A stretch of 64,000 bases of DNA from Allodiplogaster sudhausi (Eukaryota > Nematoda > Chromadorea > Rhabditida > Diplogasteridae). Of this stretch, positions 10,693 to 22,495 are shown one piece after another. Within the stretch, counting starts at the first letter, position 1, and the number at the start of each line of letters is the position of its first letter. The notes beneath the pieces are model-generated. The model searched no databases. It was not told where the DNA came from and saw only the letters and a list, made by a program, of their open reading frames with translations. The stretch lies in the NCBI GenBank assembly GCA_945643635.1, contig CALZFC010000091.1:477001-541000 (forward strand). Reading direction: 5' to 3'. The translations under genes and the position numbers were made by a program.

Positions 10693-13600
10693 TTCCTTGT
10701 CCGGATAAGAAGCAAAGACTCTGTGAAAAAAGATCGAATCGGTTTATAGGCTCGATATTCGCGTTCTGGAATAATTACGTTTATTATCGATTTCAAGCAA
10801 ACATATTATTACGATTTCAAGTAAATATATGCATTATTACGATTTCAAGCAAACATATGTATTTTCGTGGCGTTGTTAGTCACATTTTCTTTTGATTTGG
10901 CAATTTTAATTTTATCTTTTATTTTCCAAGAAACTTATAATAAGTGAATAAATTTGCTTAAAAGAAGTAACTGTATTAGAATAAGTTAAAATATTAGAGT
11001 AAGTTAATATATCGTCTGTGCATTAGAACATGATCATAGTAGGAACAATTCCAACATGTTTTTGAAGCAAAACGCGGGAGTAGTTCAAAGAGCTTGGCCT
11101 GCTGTTTTCGCTAGTTTGAAATCATCTGCCAACTCTCATCAAGCATTAAGGAGAAACGAATGTATGTAGGCTAGAATTACTATAAACCGTTCATGAAAGA
11201 AGTTTTCTGACCTCGCGCGAGCTAGAAGCACAACATACCTATTATTTATTACGCCATTGTGATCTTCATAAATATGCGAGGCTTTACCAGACTTGTGAGA
11301 CGGGAGTAATTTAACGGATAATACTTATCCTTATCCTAAACCGTATATTTAGATTCCACCTCTTCAGAAGACAAAGGAGCGAGCATCAAAGAAAGCAAAC
11401 CAAAGAAGAAATATAACAATGAAAATTATCTTCACATGCGTGGAGTGCACTGTTCAGTGCAATGAAGTCAACATATTCTAATTCTTATCCGTTCTACATA
11501 TACAGACTGAACATGGCATGAGTTCAGAATTAGTGACCCCCAGGGAACAACTCGTGCTCTTCATCATCCAGCTGATAATGAGCAGTGGATTAATAGTTCG
11601 GTAGATCTTGTTAGTGAGAGGGCATAACAAGTGTGTGCAAGTAAAGTTTGCAGAAGAACTTTGCGCGCTTTCGGTTGCAAAATCTCTAGGTTTGAATGTC
11701 TAATTCAGTGCCGCCTGACATTATGGTGTAACGAATACATTGAATATATTTAAAATGTTCGCTGGATTCTCTGGTAGTGTGGTATACTGGGTGGTACAGT
11801 AGTATCTCAAAGATGAAAGAAAAAAATTGAATCTTCGTAATATTTCTTCCGATTACTCTCCAACAGAGGCAATAAATCACGCTTATTTTATTATTAATTA
11901 TTGTCAAAAAGGAGTAATTCTCATTTGTCGAGTGACATCAATCTACATGCGCCGTTCGCCTTGGTCATGCAAATGAAAAGTGCGATTCCATCATAAGTTG
12001 AACTTTACAATTATTTATTTTTTCCCAGCAATATAATTCTATGTGCGTGCAGTAAAAAGTCTTTCTAGTGCAGAATCGTGAGAATGAGTTCCATGTTATA
12101 TCCAGCCTTCTTACATGGAAACAGCATATAAAAATTTCTCTAAGGACCTTAATCTTTCCTTAGCAAACTACTTCTATCATTTGCCAGGGTAGTTTGTAAG
12201 TATATACATTTAAGCACGTTCACTTGTATTTTGTACAAAGAACGTGACAAGAGAGAAAATAATACATTATCTGAATGGAGATTAGGGATTGACAAAATAG
12301 CCTTTAAAAACCTTCTTAACACAATTGCATATCAACACTTATATTGGGACCGAATTGATTGCTTTGAGCAGGTGAGTAACAACAGTACATATGTACATAC
12401 GTAATTGGCTTGATTGCTTTATTTAGCAGACAACATTTTAATTTATTCACCGTTCACGAGAATACTGGCATTAGATTCTAGCACGCATATGTAATTCCTT
12501 GCTTTATTGGTCTCCGTCCACGTCATAGTGAGATAGTACGAGTGCATAAAATAGCAAATTTATTGGCATTGACATGTTCCGTCTCGGGATCTCTGCTAAT
12601 AGCCTTAGCAGCCAGCGTGAAATCAGATTGCAAGCATACGAAATAGTTCAAATTAGGTATTCAGCGAGGCAATGAAGTAAGTAAAAATGAGTTACATATA
12701 TACATATGTACATACATATGTATGCATATGAATAAATTTGAAACGCGTTGTGAATACATATGGTTGATGATTTGCAGAAATTTCAGTGCTCACTTCCTCG
12801 CAAACCTGACCTGAGCTTATTTCTTTCGATAACCCATCTATACACGCCAAGCTCAGAACTGCTGATTAGTGCGCATTGTATGTGGAACGGCCACGCTTCT
12901 TACCTTCTTACAACTACAAAAAATATCTCATTTAGGCGGTGGGCTATTGCTCTTTAACGATTACAAGCATCATTTAGATGTTTCTAAACGTAGCCAGACG
13001 AATGGACTGCAGCGCTTACGTTCAGTGTTAAACAACAACAAAGATAAGTACAAACAGGTGGGCTTGAAAGACGGAAAAATCTATGACAAAATTGCATCTT
13101 TATCTTTGTCCCATGAAATGGGCTTAGGGCCGATTTTTTTTAACAAACGGAAAAGGTCCGTAGAAAATGTTGTCAGAGCCTTCTGGAGATCAGCAGCATC
13201 CTGGAGCTTGACACCAAGACATACATAGTATATTTTGTATCGGGAAAGAACGTTTGTTATTGAACATTTTAACGATAACAGAAAGGATACTTTTGTGGTC
13301 ACCATGACGGTGAATTAGTTGCGGCGGTGCGGATGCAGTAAAGAACCTATGTTGTAAAGTTTACGGGTTATAAGAGTGCATCCTAGCTTTATGCCCTAAA
13401 TCCTATTATCCATGGCAAGTACAGAGATTTTACGGAAACAAATGCAGTCTCTCTTCGGGAATTGAAGCAATTCCAAGAAAAATGGATCAAATGCCTCCAC
13501 CCTCAAATCTTTCATTCCATCAAGCTCATTTTTTATTAAATATTACTATTGTCTGTGAGATACGAGAAACGAGAGTGTTAAATGAGGTATTAATGTATTT

Positions 13601-13830
13601 TTAGGCCGTTGTAATTTTCATTTTTTACATAAATTTTCATTGAACGTATGTAAAAAAAAATTAAAAATTAATGAAGAACTGCCAAGATCAATTTTTTTTT
13701 CAAATAGCCTATTAAAACAACGTGGTATCTTTTCTTAAAGTTATCCGGTAATAGAAAACAAATGAATAATAATTTTTCTGCAAAATGCCAAATTATGTAG
13801 CAATAAACAGACAAATAGACAAACAGTAAA
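10693..13830. other. Intergenic stretch, no gene identified
   Basis: Long AT-rich spacer between the 5' end of E and the first lipase. Only short open frames are present, without recognisable motifs or a supporting splice pattern. A short wording at about 12,857-12,890 (ctgattagtgcgcattgtatgtgg) recurs near 61,130, so a dispersed repeat fragment is present. Runs of acatatgtac occur as elsewhere in this genome. Confidence 0.5.
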
Positions 13831-13834
13831 GCAG

Positions 13835-13885
13835 AAAAGTGGCGGATATCGCAGCCTTTGTGAGGACTTAAAATCAGATATAAAA
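13835..13885 (+). promoter_or_regulatory. Lipase promoter box plus TATA (L1)
   Basis: Degenerate copy of the shared lipase box (aaaagtggcggatatc, 13835-13850; consensus AAACGTGGCGGATCT), followed by TATAAAA at 13879-13885 within gatataaaagctgagcg. The coding ATG at 13957 lies about 70 bases downstream. An upstream ATG at 13894 would start nine bases after the TATA box, inside the expected untranscribed region, so MSV is the better start. Confidence 0.7.
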
Positions 13886-13956
13886 GCTGAGCGGTGAGAG
13901 CGACAATCTCACCATCACTTCAGTCCTTTCATATGCCTCTGCAATTCTCGTGGAAG

Positions 13957-14647
13957 ATGTCCGTGTTCGTGGTTGCTCTGCTGCTTCTTCTTCCGGCAGT
14001 AGCCTCAGGGGCCTTCGATGAAAAGCTGGCGAAGGAGAAGCTTTACCCTCTCAGCGCAGCTGCGTACTCGTCCGAGCCACAGAAATGTATCACTAATAAA
14101 CTTGCTGGAGCAACCATTCTCTTCCTCAGTCAATCTCATCTTGAAATGAAACCATCAGATCTTTAGAAGGAATACTGCGATGTTTGACAGTCTGGTCTGT
14201 GCATTGCATAGTTCTCCTATTTTATAGAGATCCCCTTTTAATTAATTAAACAGGTGCCCGAATCATTCCGCGTCATCAACCGACGCGACATTGTGCCTCA
14301 CCATCCAGCCATCATCCCGTCCTCCTTCTGTTTGAATTTCCAGCACCATTCACGCGAGGTTGTTGCTGATATACATATTTTCACTTCTCTTACGTAGCAT
14401 TTTGATCATCTGTTTTACACTTATTTGCAGATCTTCTAACCCAATGGAATGGCAGATAGCGCCCCGCTCAAGAATTGTGCCGAACTTGAAGACCCGACGT
14501 GCTCAAACGCGCCAGACATTCCCATATTCCTGTGTTTTTACGTTTTTAAGCTTTGCTAACTTCAGAAACCCACATTTTTCGGCCGCTGATAATAAGAACT
14601 ACTGCTTAAAGGCGCTGCCATCCTACGGAGTGAACGGCTTCTTCTGA
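13957..14647 (+). pseudogene. Class-3 lipase L1, internally deleted pseudogene
   Basis: Exon 1 (13957-14115) is complete: signal peptide MSVFVVALLLLLPAVASG, then AFDEKLAKEK and the Cys of QKCITNKL. Its donor is att instead of gtt. Exons 2 to 5 are gone except for the last 12 bases of exon 5 (about 14182-14193), so the oxyanion loop and the GHSMG serine are lost. Exon 6 (14254-14358) is six bases shorter than usual, but RRDIVPHHP and QHHSRE remain. Exon 7 (14431-14510) has a TAA where other copies have TAC in IFYP. Exon 8 (14566-14647) survives. With a dead donor, a missing catalytic core and a nonsense codon, this is clearly a pseudogene. The promoter box and TATA are still recognisable. Confidence 0.88.
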
Positions 14648-16602
14648 ATTTCTTACAGAATGCGACAATATATTCATTGTAAAGTGGATATAATATGTGC
14701 ATGTTATAAACGAACGTACATTTCAGTTTACTGCGTTTGTAATCACATGAGTATAGATCTATGAAAAAAACCCACGAGCCAGGGGTATTCGGATACTGTG
14801 GCATCGAGCAGCTCGATCCGTGCCTCTGGCTAAGAAATACGGGTTTTTCAAATATTGATAATTAACCAAGAATGTAATATGAAATAAAATTTTATCTCTA
14901 CCAACACAAGCGAACATTCGGAAGTCAAAAATGCATACAAGATCCTGTGAGTAATTTTCTGCGATTGTTAATTTAGCTTGGATCGTACGGCTCGAGCTGC
15001 TCAACGCCGCTTTATATGCCTGGCAAAATGTTGAAATGAGTAGCAACAATTTGTTCCTTTTTCAATCAAATGGGTTTTTTTCTTTTATAAAAATAAAAGG
15101 CAGATAGAATCATCTTCAATCTCTTCGGTACTTCTTTAGCAATGGGAAAGAGTATATGTTGGACAAGCCATTATGATGCTTCTTCTCCAAATGAAAAAAG
15201 TAGGTAAAGCAACTGTTAAAGTTTTTCTTCCTTTTATTTAGTTATGAACCAGCTGAACAGCGTTCACTTTAACTTTTATGCATTCCTTTGTTGGCTCTTG
15301 GAATGCGGCTCTAACAGTTGACTCACATTTTGATGCTGGATTGTATGTCTATTTAGATTACAAAGAAATTTACAATACATTCCCATCCCCTGTGTTAACT
15401 CTGTGTCTTCTTTTTGATGCTCATTAAGCTCACAAATTTTATCCAGACAAGAAAAAAAATTTCACCTCAGACAAAAGTTTTAAGTGGGTAAGTGGATAAT
15501 TGTCTACGGAAGCGAGAGATTCAAGTAGCAAAATTTAATATTCTCCGATAAATCTGTGCATATACATACATTGGCATCACTGCGAACGCAGGAAGCGACT
15601 GATACTATTTTGGTTTCGGCCTGGCCAGAATGTGTGAAGTTTTATGGTTCTACTTATAACGTGATCCTTCATCTCCGTGTATCCTAAAATAAGTTGCTTT
15701 CTATAGCCAACGTCGTGGAGCGTCGAGCTGAGTCTAGTGTGCTTCCGCCTGAAAAATCTACCCCCTAGTGTGTGAGGCTATTATTTAGAAAAATAATCAA
15801 ATCGGCAAGTATGACATAACAAATTGAAAACATTGTCGGATAGCAAGCAATATTGCGACGCATTAACAAGGTTGGCAGAGAGAATTCCTTACAAGCTTCT
15901 CTCATTTAAAAATTTAGCTTACAGCCAGTATAAAGGAGATATTTTGAACATTTTCAATTAGCCTATTTTCACACAGCAAGTGCGGATGATATATCTACAA
16001 TAGAGGAATATTCTATAATTGAAAGTACATATGTACATACGTTTTATAGGCGGCCATAAGCGTCTTTGAAGAACCTGAACGGAAATATAAAAAGAGAAAG
16101 TTGGCATTAGCTTTCTTCGTGATATCAATTGTATGCTGACGGAAAGTAAGATTGTTAGAGAAGAGAACACCCAAGTCTCAAAAGCAAGAGGAGTTTAAAT
16201 ATACATGAGTATAGAGATTTAATTATGGAGTTCGTGTATAGATGGGGCAAAAATTAAGCAAAGCACATTTATCAGCTCTCCTGTTTATCATCTGCACTTG
16301 CTATGTGCTCACTGAAAAGATACAGAAATACTTCTTTAGGCACCTTTGTTCTCGCTGTAAGCTAAATTTTTAAATCGTATGAGGATGCTTGAAAGCAATT
16401 CTTTCTACCTACCTTGTTTACGCGTCGAAATATTGCTTGCTATCAGAAAATGTTTTCAATTTGTTTTGGCATATGTAACCTGACGATTTCATTATTTTTT
16501 AAATCTTATAGCCTCACGTATCTTTCAAACCTCTTCCTCCCATCCGACAAAACTTATAAGGAATTTATAATTCAGAGAATTTGTGTGCTCGCTTCCGAAT
16601 AA
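14648..16602. other. Spacer L1-F with a conserved lipase-receptor spacer element
   Basis: No gene. Around 15,290-15,335 the wording tggctcttggaatgcggctc followed by ttgactcaca is shared with the spacers at about 22,190, 44,935 and 48,645, marking the same point in each lipase-receptor module. On the minus strand at about 14,885-15,010 a frame encodes AENYSQDLVCI, similar to GEDYSQDLVNI at 54.6 kb, which points to a dispersed repeat. At 16,571-16,596 a 25-base piece matching the start of receptor exon 5 (ttcagagaatttg and gctcgcttccg) sits just before exon 1 of F. Confidence 0.5.
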
Positions 16603-19038
16603 ATGGAGTGGATGTTTGCAAACGTTCTGATTCTCTTCTATCTCTTCTTGTCGTCTTCGGCGTCGCGGGCAACATGTGCGTCGTCGCTGTAACAATTCGC
16701 TACAAGTTGGCCTCTCTCGTAAAAAAAAAATCATGACGGTATCTTAGCTTTAATCGCAAAGATTAATCTTTTGCAAAAATGTTTTTATTCTTATCGTTAA
16801 ACAAAAATAAAAGTTAAGTATTTTAATTGAGGGAGCTCCGCAGCTCATGCAACATTCTCATTGCGCTCTGCTCACTCATGGATGCCATGCACATCTGCGG
16901 CCACTTGCCAATGATCACCGGTCTTTTCGTCGGCCCCATCATTACTTCACCGATGGCATGTCTCGCAATCGAGGTAATTAAATTACATTTAATACAATTA
17001 ATATTTACTGTTATTTTTCAGTGTGCCATTGAAAAAGATTTAAAAAGAATTAATGTTGATTTTTTCAGGGTTTTCCATTGACGCTGCTCTGATTGTCTCC
17101 ATTGCAGTTGACCGTCTTCTCGCGTGCACAGCGGTCAATTAGTAAATTTCTTTACGATAGGAAGTGTTTCTTCCTAATGGAAAATTTCCTATAAACATAA
17201 TCTTATTTGATCGCATACTTACCGGAAGGGTAATTATATTTGCATGATTTAACAGATTATGCGAAACATAGTTGAATTTCAGCTATAAGTTCAAGAACGT
17301 GACGCTCTATCTCTCTGGAAAATAAGTCTTCGTTGCTGCTTACACGGCTGCTCAAATTGCTGTTGTGCGCTCCTTCCTCGGAGAATAGTTTGGTTTTTGA
17401 GCTAAACTTGTGAATATTATTCTGCTGTTTCTCATTTGTGAATTCTTGCACATTCGTCAAGCCATATTTTTCAAACTCTTTGCAAACTTTCAGAGATGAA
17501 GGATCCCTCAAAGAGTTGTGTTCGGATAAGTAGACTCTAATCAGGCTTTTGTACAGCAAAAGTAAAATTTAGCATTAAAATAAAATTCAGAGAATTTGCG
17601 TGCTCGCTTCCGTCGCTTTTTCACGGTCCTGCTGCGCTTGTCTGGGCAACGACACAATTGCACTGAATGTGGTGGCGCTCATCATTTACGTTGTCGTATG
17701 GCGAATTCTCCAAAGGCTCGGTGAGTTTGTAGAGTCAGCGTAACTTGACGATCCTCAATGTGCTTGAAAAATTGGTATTTCTATACTTGACAATACTCGA
17801 AGTCAGTTACACCATCCGCGCATTCAATCTTAGCAAAGATAAACGACAGGTGCATCATCAAAAGTTGAACACTGAAGAGAAAGATCTCGCTATGCTTAAG
17901 CACAGAAGATCATCCATCCAAAACTTGCTTTCAACTCAAGTGCGCGCAAAAAAAGAGCTGAACACAGCGATGAAAGTTCAGCGCTAGCGAAATAGTGTAG
18001 AACAGTAGGAGAGTTAGACGACGAGGGCATGTTTGTCTGTTTCTATACACTGTTACACGTTAAAGCTTCTCTCTCGCCCGTCGTCGATCTTACCATTAGT
18101 CTATAAATTTTCTCGCCGCTTGGTCAACGTTCCATTTTTTTGGCAATTTTTCGTCCTATGCGACGAATCCATTTTTTGGCAATTTATACGACGAATAAAT
18201 TTTTACGACTATGATTTCGAACAGTTCACATTTCACTTTTTCTATTTTCTTTTTTTTCTTTTCCCTTCTCTCTTAATCTTTCTCTCTCTCTATCTTCAGG
18301 TAACGTCCTCATCCACCGTCGCATCTTCCGCTCCATGTTGATAATCACGGTCGGGGTGGTCGGTGGCTCGACGGCGACCTTCGCCATCGACTTCTTTGCC
18401 GCCTTCTTCGTCGATGCTACGAATGGCCTTCCTCTCGAAGTGACATTCGTTGCGGGTCTCTTCATCAACATTTCCGTCACCACCAACGCCGTCATTCTCT
18501 ACTTTACGAGGTTCGCTAATCAGACAGACCTACTCGAATAATATGGGTCCAAATCATGATTGCCCATGCCGTGATGATTACTTACTCTATAGTCCATGTT
18601 ACCACAACCAAAATGTTATAATGTTATTGAAAGGATGAAGGAAAGAGCGGAATTCCAAATTATTTACGGTTTAAGGCCATAGGGGTAGAAATACCAACTA
18701 CAATGTAAAGAGTAACGCAAGGAGCAATACGCTCCAAGCTCGAAAGGACAAGGTTCGAAAAGTTGAAAGTCTATGAGAACCGTTAATCTATACTTCTTTT
18801 GGCTTCACGGGGAACACAAGGTGTAACTCTTCGCTAGGTAAGGTCATTGTTTTTTATGTTCCCTTGTCTGTCTCTGTTAGAACTTGCAGTACAAATGTTT
18901 ATAGGCGAAAGAATACTGTCATCTGTAAATTTCTTATTTATAAACAGCAAAATACAGTATGCTTGCAGCACCGAATATCACAAGGCGCTCTCGTCCATCC
19001 TCTGCTGTAGCAGCAAGGCAAAGTTCGACAGAAAATGA
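16603..19038 (+). pseudogene. Srsx-like receptor F, multiply frameshifted
   Basis: All seven exons align with receptor E: 16603-16705, 16832-16973, 17069-17141, 17283-17387, 17591-17720, 18300-18510, 18969-19038. Exon 1 lost one base (103 instead of 104) at the FFV codons. Exon 3 lost 16 bases. Exon 4 has a TAA replacing the Leu of SGHL and a second TA-stop context at its end. Exon 5 lost one base after VW. Exons 2 and 6 remain open and almost identical to E, including GGSTATFAIDFF. Exon 7 runs STEYHKALSSILCC and then stops early. That stop lies in sequence belonging to an inverted receptor-C fragment, so the 3' end is a fusion. F is an inverted, decayed duplicate of E. Confidence 0.9.
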
Positions 19039-19306
19039 TCGAGGAGATTACATGACGATAATCACTACTGAAAATGAGCGAGAATGGCTTTCGCGTTTTA
19101 AAAATAACGTAAAAATTTAATATATATATATGACTGCGAGATTTTACAAAGCATCCGGCAGAAAGAACAGCTCAAGGGGTCGTCGAATGGAGGCGGAAAC
19201 GAAAAGTAGATATAAATGAACGTAAAAATATATGTCGTCCCTGAGCCCTCCATCACTGTTGTAGTTATCAAGAAGAATGAGTGAAAGAGGTGACGAAGAG
19301 CGAGTG
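19024..19306 (-). pseudogene. Fragment of receptor C exons 6-7 (inverted)
   Basis: On the minus strand, about 19306-19148 matches most of exon 6 of receptor C (LALRR through the TTYIFTFIYIYFSFPPPF wording, then truncated by about 20 codons). About 19074-19024 matches the start of exon 7 (DYRHVISSIIFC). The rest of the gene is absent. The piece lies tail to tail with F exactly as C lies tail to tail with E, so this is the mirror image of the C-E junction. Confidence 0.8.
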
Positions 19307-19703
19307 TCTTTCAAGACCAACTTCTTAGAACAAGAAAATAAATAATCTTCTTAGTGCAGTTTTCAGAAATTATTAGAAATTTTCTTAGTTCACGTGAAAG
19401 TTAGTTTTAATTTTGCTTTAAAAAAGGGCCTCATCGTAGTCACATTTTAATGACTTCACCATCAAATTGTTTCTCTGTCGGTTGGCAACATAGAAGATTA
19501 GTCGAAAGATAAGTAAAGGACTTTGCTCGCCTTCAGACAATGAGCATTTGCTCGTTCAGCTGTGAAAATGGGGAAGGCAAATAAAGAACGGCACTCACAA
19601 TAAATAAGTATGAATGATCTGTGCTATGTTGGTTTGTTCGACAGTATGTAAGTCTGTGGTGAGAAATGGTGGGGCGATCTGCCTAAGCCAACGCTGAGCT
19701 AGA

Positions 19704-19753
19704 AACGTGGCGGATCTGTCAGCTTTTGCAATGAATTAAGATCAGATATAAAA
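19704..19753 (+). promoter_or_regulatory. Lipase promoter box plus TATA (L2)
   Basis: AAACGTGGCGGATCT at 19704-19718, then TATAAAA at 19747-19753 in gatataaaagctgagcg. The ATG at 19825 lies about 70 bases further on. The same spacing is seen in the other five lipase promoters. Confidence 0.78.
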
Positions 19754-19824
19754 GCTGAGCGTTGTGAACCACAACATCACCATCCCTTCAGTCCTTTCAT
19801 TTGCCTCTGCAATCCTCGTTGAAG

Positions 19825-21194
19825 ATGTCCGTGCTCGTGGCTTCTCTGCTGCTCCTTCTTCCGGCAATTGCCTCAGGGGCCTTCGATGAAAAGCTGGCGA
19901 AGGAGAACCTGTACCCTCTCAGCGCAGCTGCGTACTCGTCCGAGCCACAGAAATGTATCACCAATAAACTTCCCGGAGCAACCGTTAGCTTTTCTCGCTC
20001 TCATTCAGCCGATCTCTTCATGAAGAGAAACTTTCGGCTCTTTAACAGAGGAATATTGCCATCTTCCATAACTTAAAATCACTTAAGGTCTTTTCTTCCA
20101 GCTCGTTCGCCAAGTGGATTCGAAATGCGATGTCTTTAACAACAATTGCTCAGGCTTCGTCGCTGTTTCCCCTGCAGACCAGGCCATCATCATCTCTTTC
20201 CGGTTAGACGAGATAACAGATATTTGTGATCTAAGACGCAAGTTTGACTTGTTTCAGTGGATCAAACAGCCCGACACAACTCCTCTCTCTGGCAAGCGTA
20301 ATTGGCCCACGAGTTAGTTATAAAACTGTAGATGGTGGAAGTTTTTCCAAATTGTTTTACTATAAATAAATTCTGAACCCTCTCTAGGTCATTTTCATTG
20401 GTGGCGGAGCGATTGGGCGCTACTACTACAACGCCTTCAGCGCGCCATGGAATAACGGCCTCTTTGAATCCTTCACGAAGCTCGCCAAAGAAAATCCCAC
20501 CTACAAGCTCTGGGTGAGCCTGAGAAGGCCAGAAAGGAAATCGTGATTAGCATCTGAGTTCTAGGTGACTGGTCATTCGATGGGAGCTGCGATGGCTGCG
20601 ATTGCGGCTGGTGAGATTTCAGCTAGGAACCTCTTCCCCAAGGAGAAGATTCTTCTCGTCACTTTTGGCCAGCCGCGTACCGGCAACGCGGACTTTGCTA
20701 AAGCTTTTGACAGTCTGGTCTGTGCATTTCATTGTTCTCCTATTTTATAGAGATTTCTGGTTTTCTTTCTTATTTATCGATATTTAATTAGGTGCCCGAA
20801 TCATTCCGCGTCACCAACCGCCGCGACATTGTGCCTCACCTTCCAGCGATCATCCCGTTCGTGTCCTCTTTGGGCCTGAATTTCCAGCACCATTCACGCG
20901 AGGTTATTGCTGATTTAAATATGTTCATTTCTCTTACTTACTAGTTTGATCGTCTATTTTACTTTTATTTGCAGATCTTCTACCCCAATGGAATGGCAGA
21001 GGGCGCTCCGTTCAAGACTTGTGCCGAATTTGAAGACCCGACGTGCTCGAACGGGTCAGACTTTCTCATATTCGTGCGATTTTGCGTTCATAATAAGCTT
21101 GGTTAACTTCAGAAACCCACATTTCTCGGCCGCTGATAATAAGGACTACTACGGAAAGGCGCTGCCAGCTTACGGAGTGAACGGCTGCATCTGA
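19825..21194 (+). CDS. Secreted class-3 lipase L2 (intact, 8 exons)
   Basis: Exons 19825-19983, 20102-20202, 20258-20312, 20388-20513, 20565-20717, 20792-20902, 20975-21054, 21113-21194 total 867 nt, giving 288 aa. A cleavable signal peptide (MSVLVASLLLLLPAIASG) is followed by AFDEKLAKEN. The body is an alpha/beta-hydrolase of the fungal-lipase (Lipase_3) type. The oxyanion region is ISFRGSNSPTQLL at about residues 85-97, with the nucleophile Ser152 in VTGHSMGAAM, a probable catalytic Asp210 in RRDIVPHLP, and His231/232 in FQHHSREIFYP. Cys residues in QKC, DSKCD, NNNCSGF, KTCAEF and DPTCSN suggest disulfides, fitting secretion. It presumably hydrolyses triacylglycerol or similar esters outside the cell; substrate specificity cannot be read. 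A polyadenylation signal AATAAA lies at 21248. MSV was chosen as start because upstream ATGs lie too close to the TATA box. Confidence 0.9.
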
Positions 21195-22495
21195 AAGTTC
21201 TTACAAATTGAATCGGTTATAGTAAATTGCATATAATATGTTCCTGCAATAAACGAACGGACATTTCACTTTACTGCGTTGTTCTCACATCATTGCTGCT
21301 CGGTAAATAATTGCTATTTGAATATTATGCAGAGATCCAATTCCACAGCTAGCAATTTTCCAAAGAGAGCACCGAGTGGATAATTGATATCTGATTACAG
21401 CGGTGTAATGTAACTGATATGTATATTGAATTGGCTCATTATTTTGCACATCAATACATATATTTCATTAACGCTGCTTCTATCAGCATCCCCTTGCTTC
21501 GACTACTCAACAAGGGCGAGAATGCGGAATTGAAAGGATTCTCATAACTTCCCTACCGAATAGGATTAAATATTCACAAGGCGCTTCCCAAATTGTAGAT
21601 TGACCTAAAGAAAGTTTTGTATACCGCCATTTAAAGAAGTATTATAACAACCTCCTGGCCGCCATTGGACTTGAGCACTAGAAAGAATGAAAGTCGGTGT
21701 TCGTAACCAACATTGGCCAGATTTTTCTTAACACGTTCGCTTGTGCAACCACAAATTTCTGCGGAGAGAATGCGAAGGGCAGCAGGCTGAAATGGGAGCA
21801 TCACAGCCTTCCGAAAACGTGACGGGTAGGGAACTAGGCATACTGCAGCCAGTGGCAGCTAAAGGTTATTCCGGAAGGGTACTAACTATGATGCCGTTTA
21901 GGAGTACACGATATAAAAAGAATAGAAACTGATTTACTCCGTCTCGTTAGAAGATATTTTGTGGCTGCTGATCAATTCAGGAATAGAAGACGCAGGGAAT
22001 CATCTGTAAAAATTTTCGTACTACTATGGCAAGTGATAAGGGAAATGTTGGAGAAGGATCGTTGTTCGATCCAAGCACAAAAATGTAAAGATGACACCTG
22101 TAAAGTATTTATTTTCTCCTTTCCTTTGATTCAGAACTAGTTGAACAATGTAGCTAGCAATGTTCACTATTACTCTTATGTAGTATTTTGCTGACTCTTG
22201 GAATATGGCTTCAACTATTGACTAAATTCTCATCTGTTTAATATGTGTATTACAAACTTTATCCGCATAAAGTACATACATATAAATAACTTGAATTTAA
22301 AGAAAAGTTTTACGTGCGCCAGTGAACCCTTATCTGCGGGAGCGTGAGATTATAATAGCAATAATTAAATACAACCTATGTTGCGTGCATATGTATCTGC
22401 GCATCTTATATTTTAGCTGAGAAAATCATATTCCTTGTGCGCAACAGACTTGGGTTTTCAAATTCGGCTCGACAATTCCATTATACTGATCCAAT
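21195..22495. other. Spacer L2-G with dispersed repeat
   Basis: Holds the AATAAA of L2 (21248) and the conserved spacer wording tgactcttggaatatggctt at about 22,191. A block at about 21,755-21,905 (gagagaatgcgaagggcagc through the gcagccagtggcagct wording) matches 28,340-28,480. On the minus strand both encode a similar peptide around FSEGCD, so they are copies of a dispersed, possibly once-coding repeat. No intact gene seen. Confidence 0.55.

Noticed and set aside
13894..13956. Upstream ATG (MRAT...) extending the lipase N-terminus
   Set aside because: It begins only nine bases after the TATA box, before any plausible transcription start, and would bury the signal peptide. The same holds for L3, L4 and L5.
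14765..14850. Imperfect foldback (agccagggg ... cctctggct) as a structured RNA or MITE
   Set aside because: The stems are short and interrupted and I found no second clear copy with the same ends.
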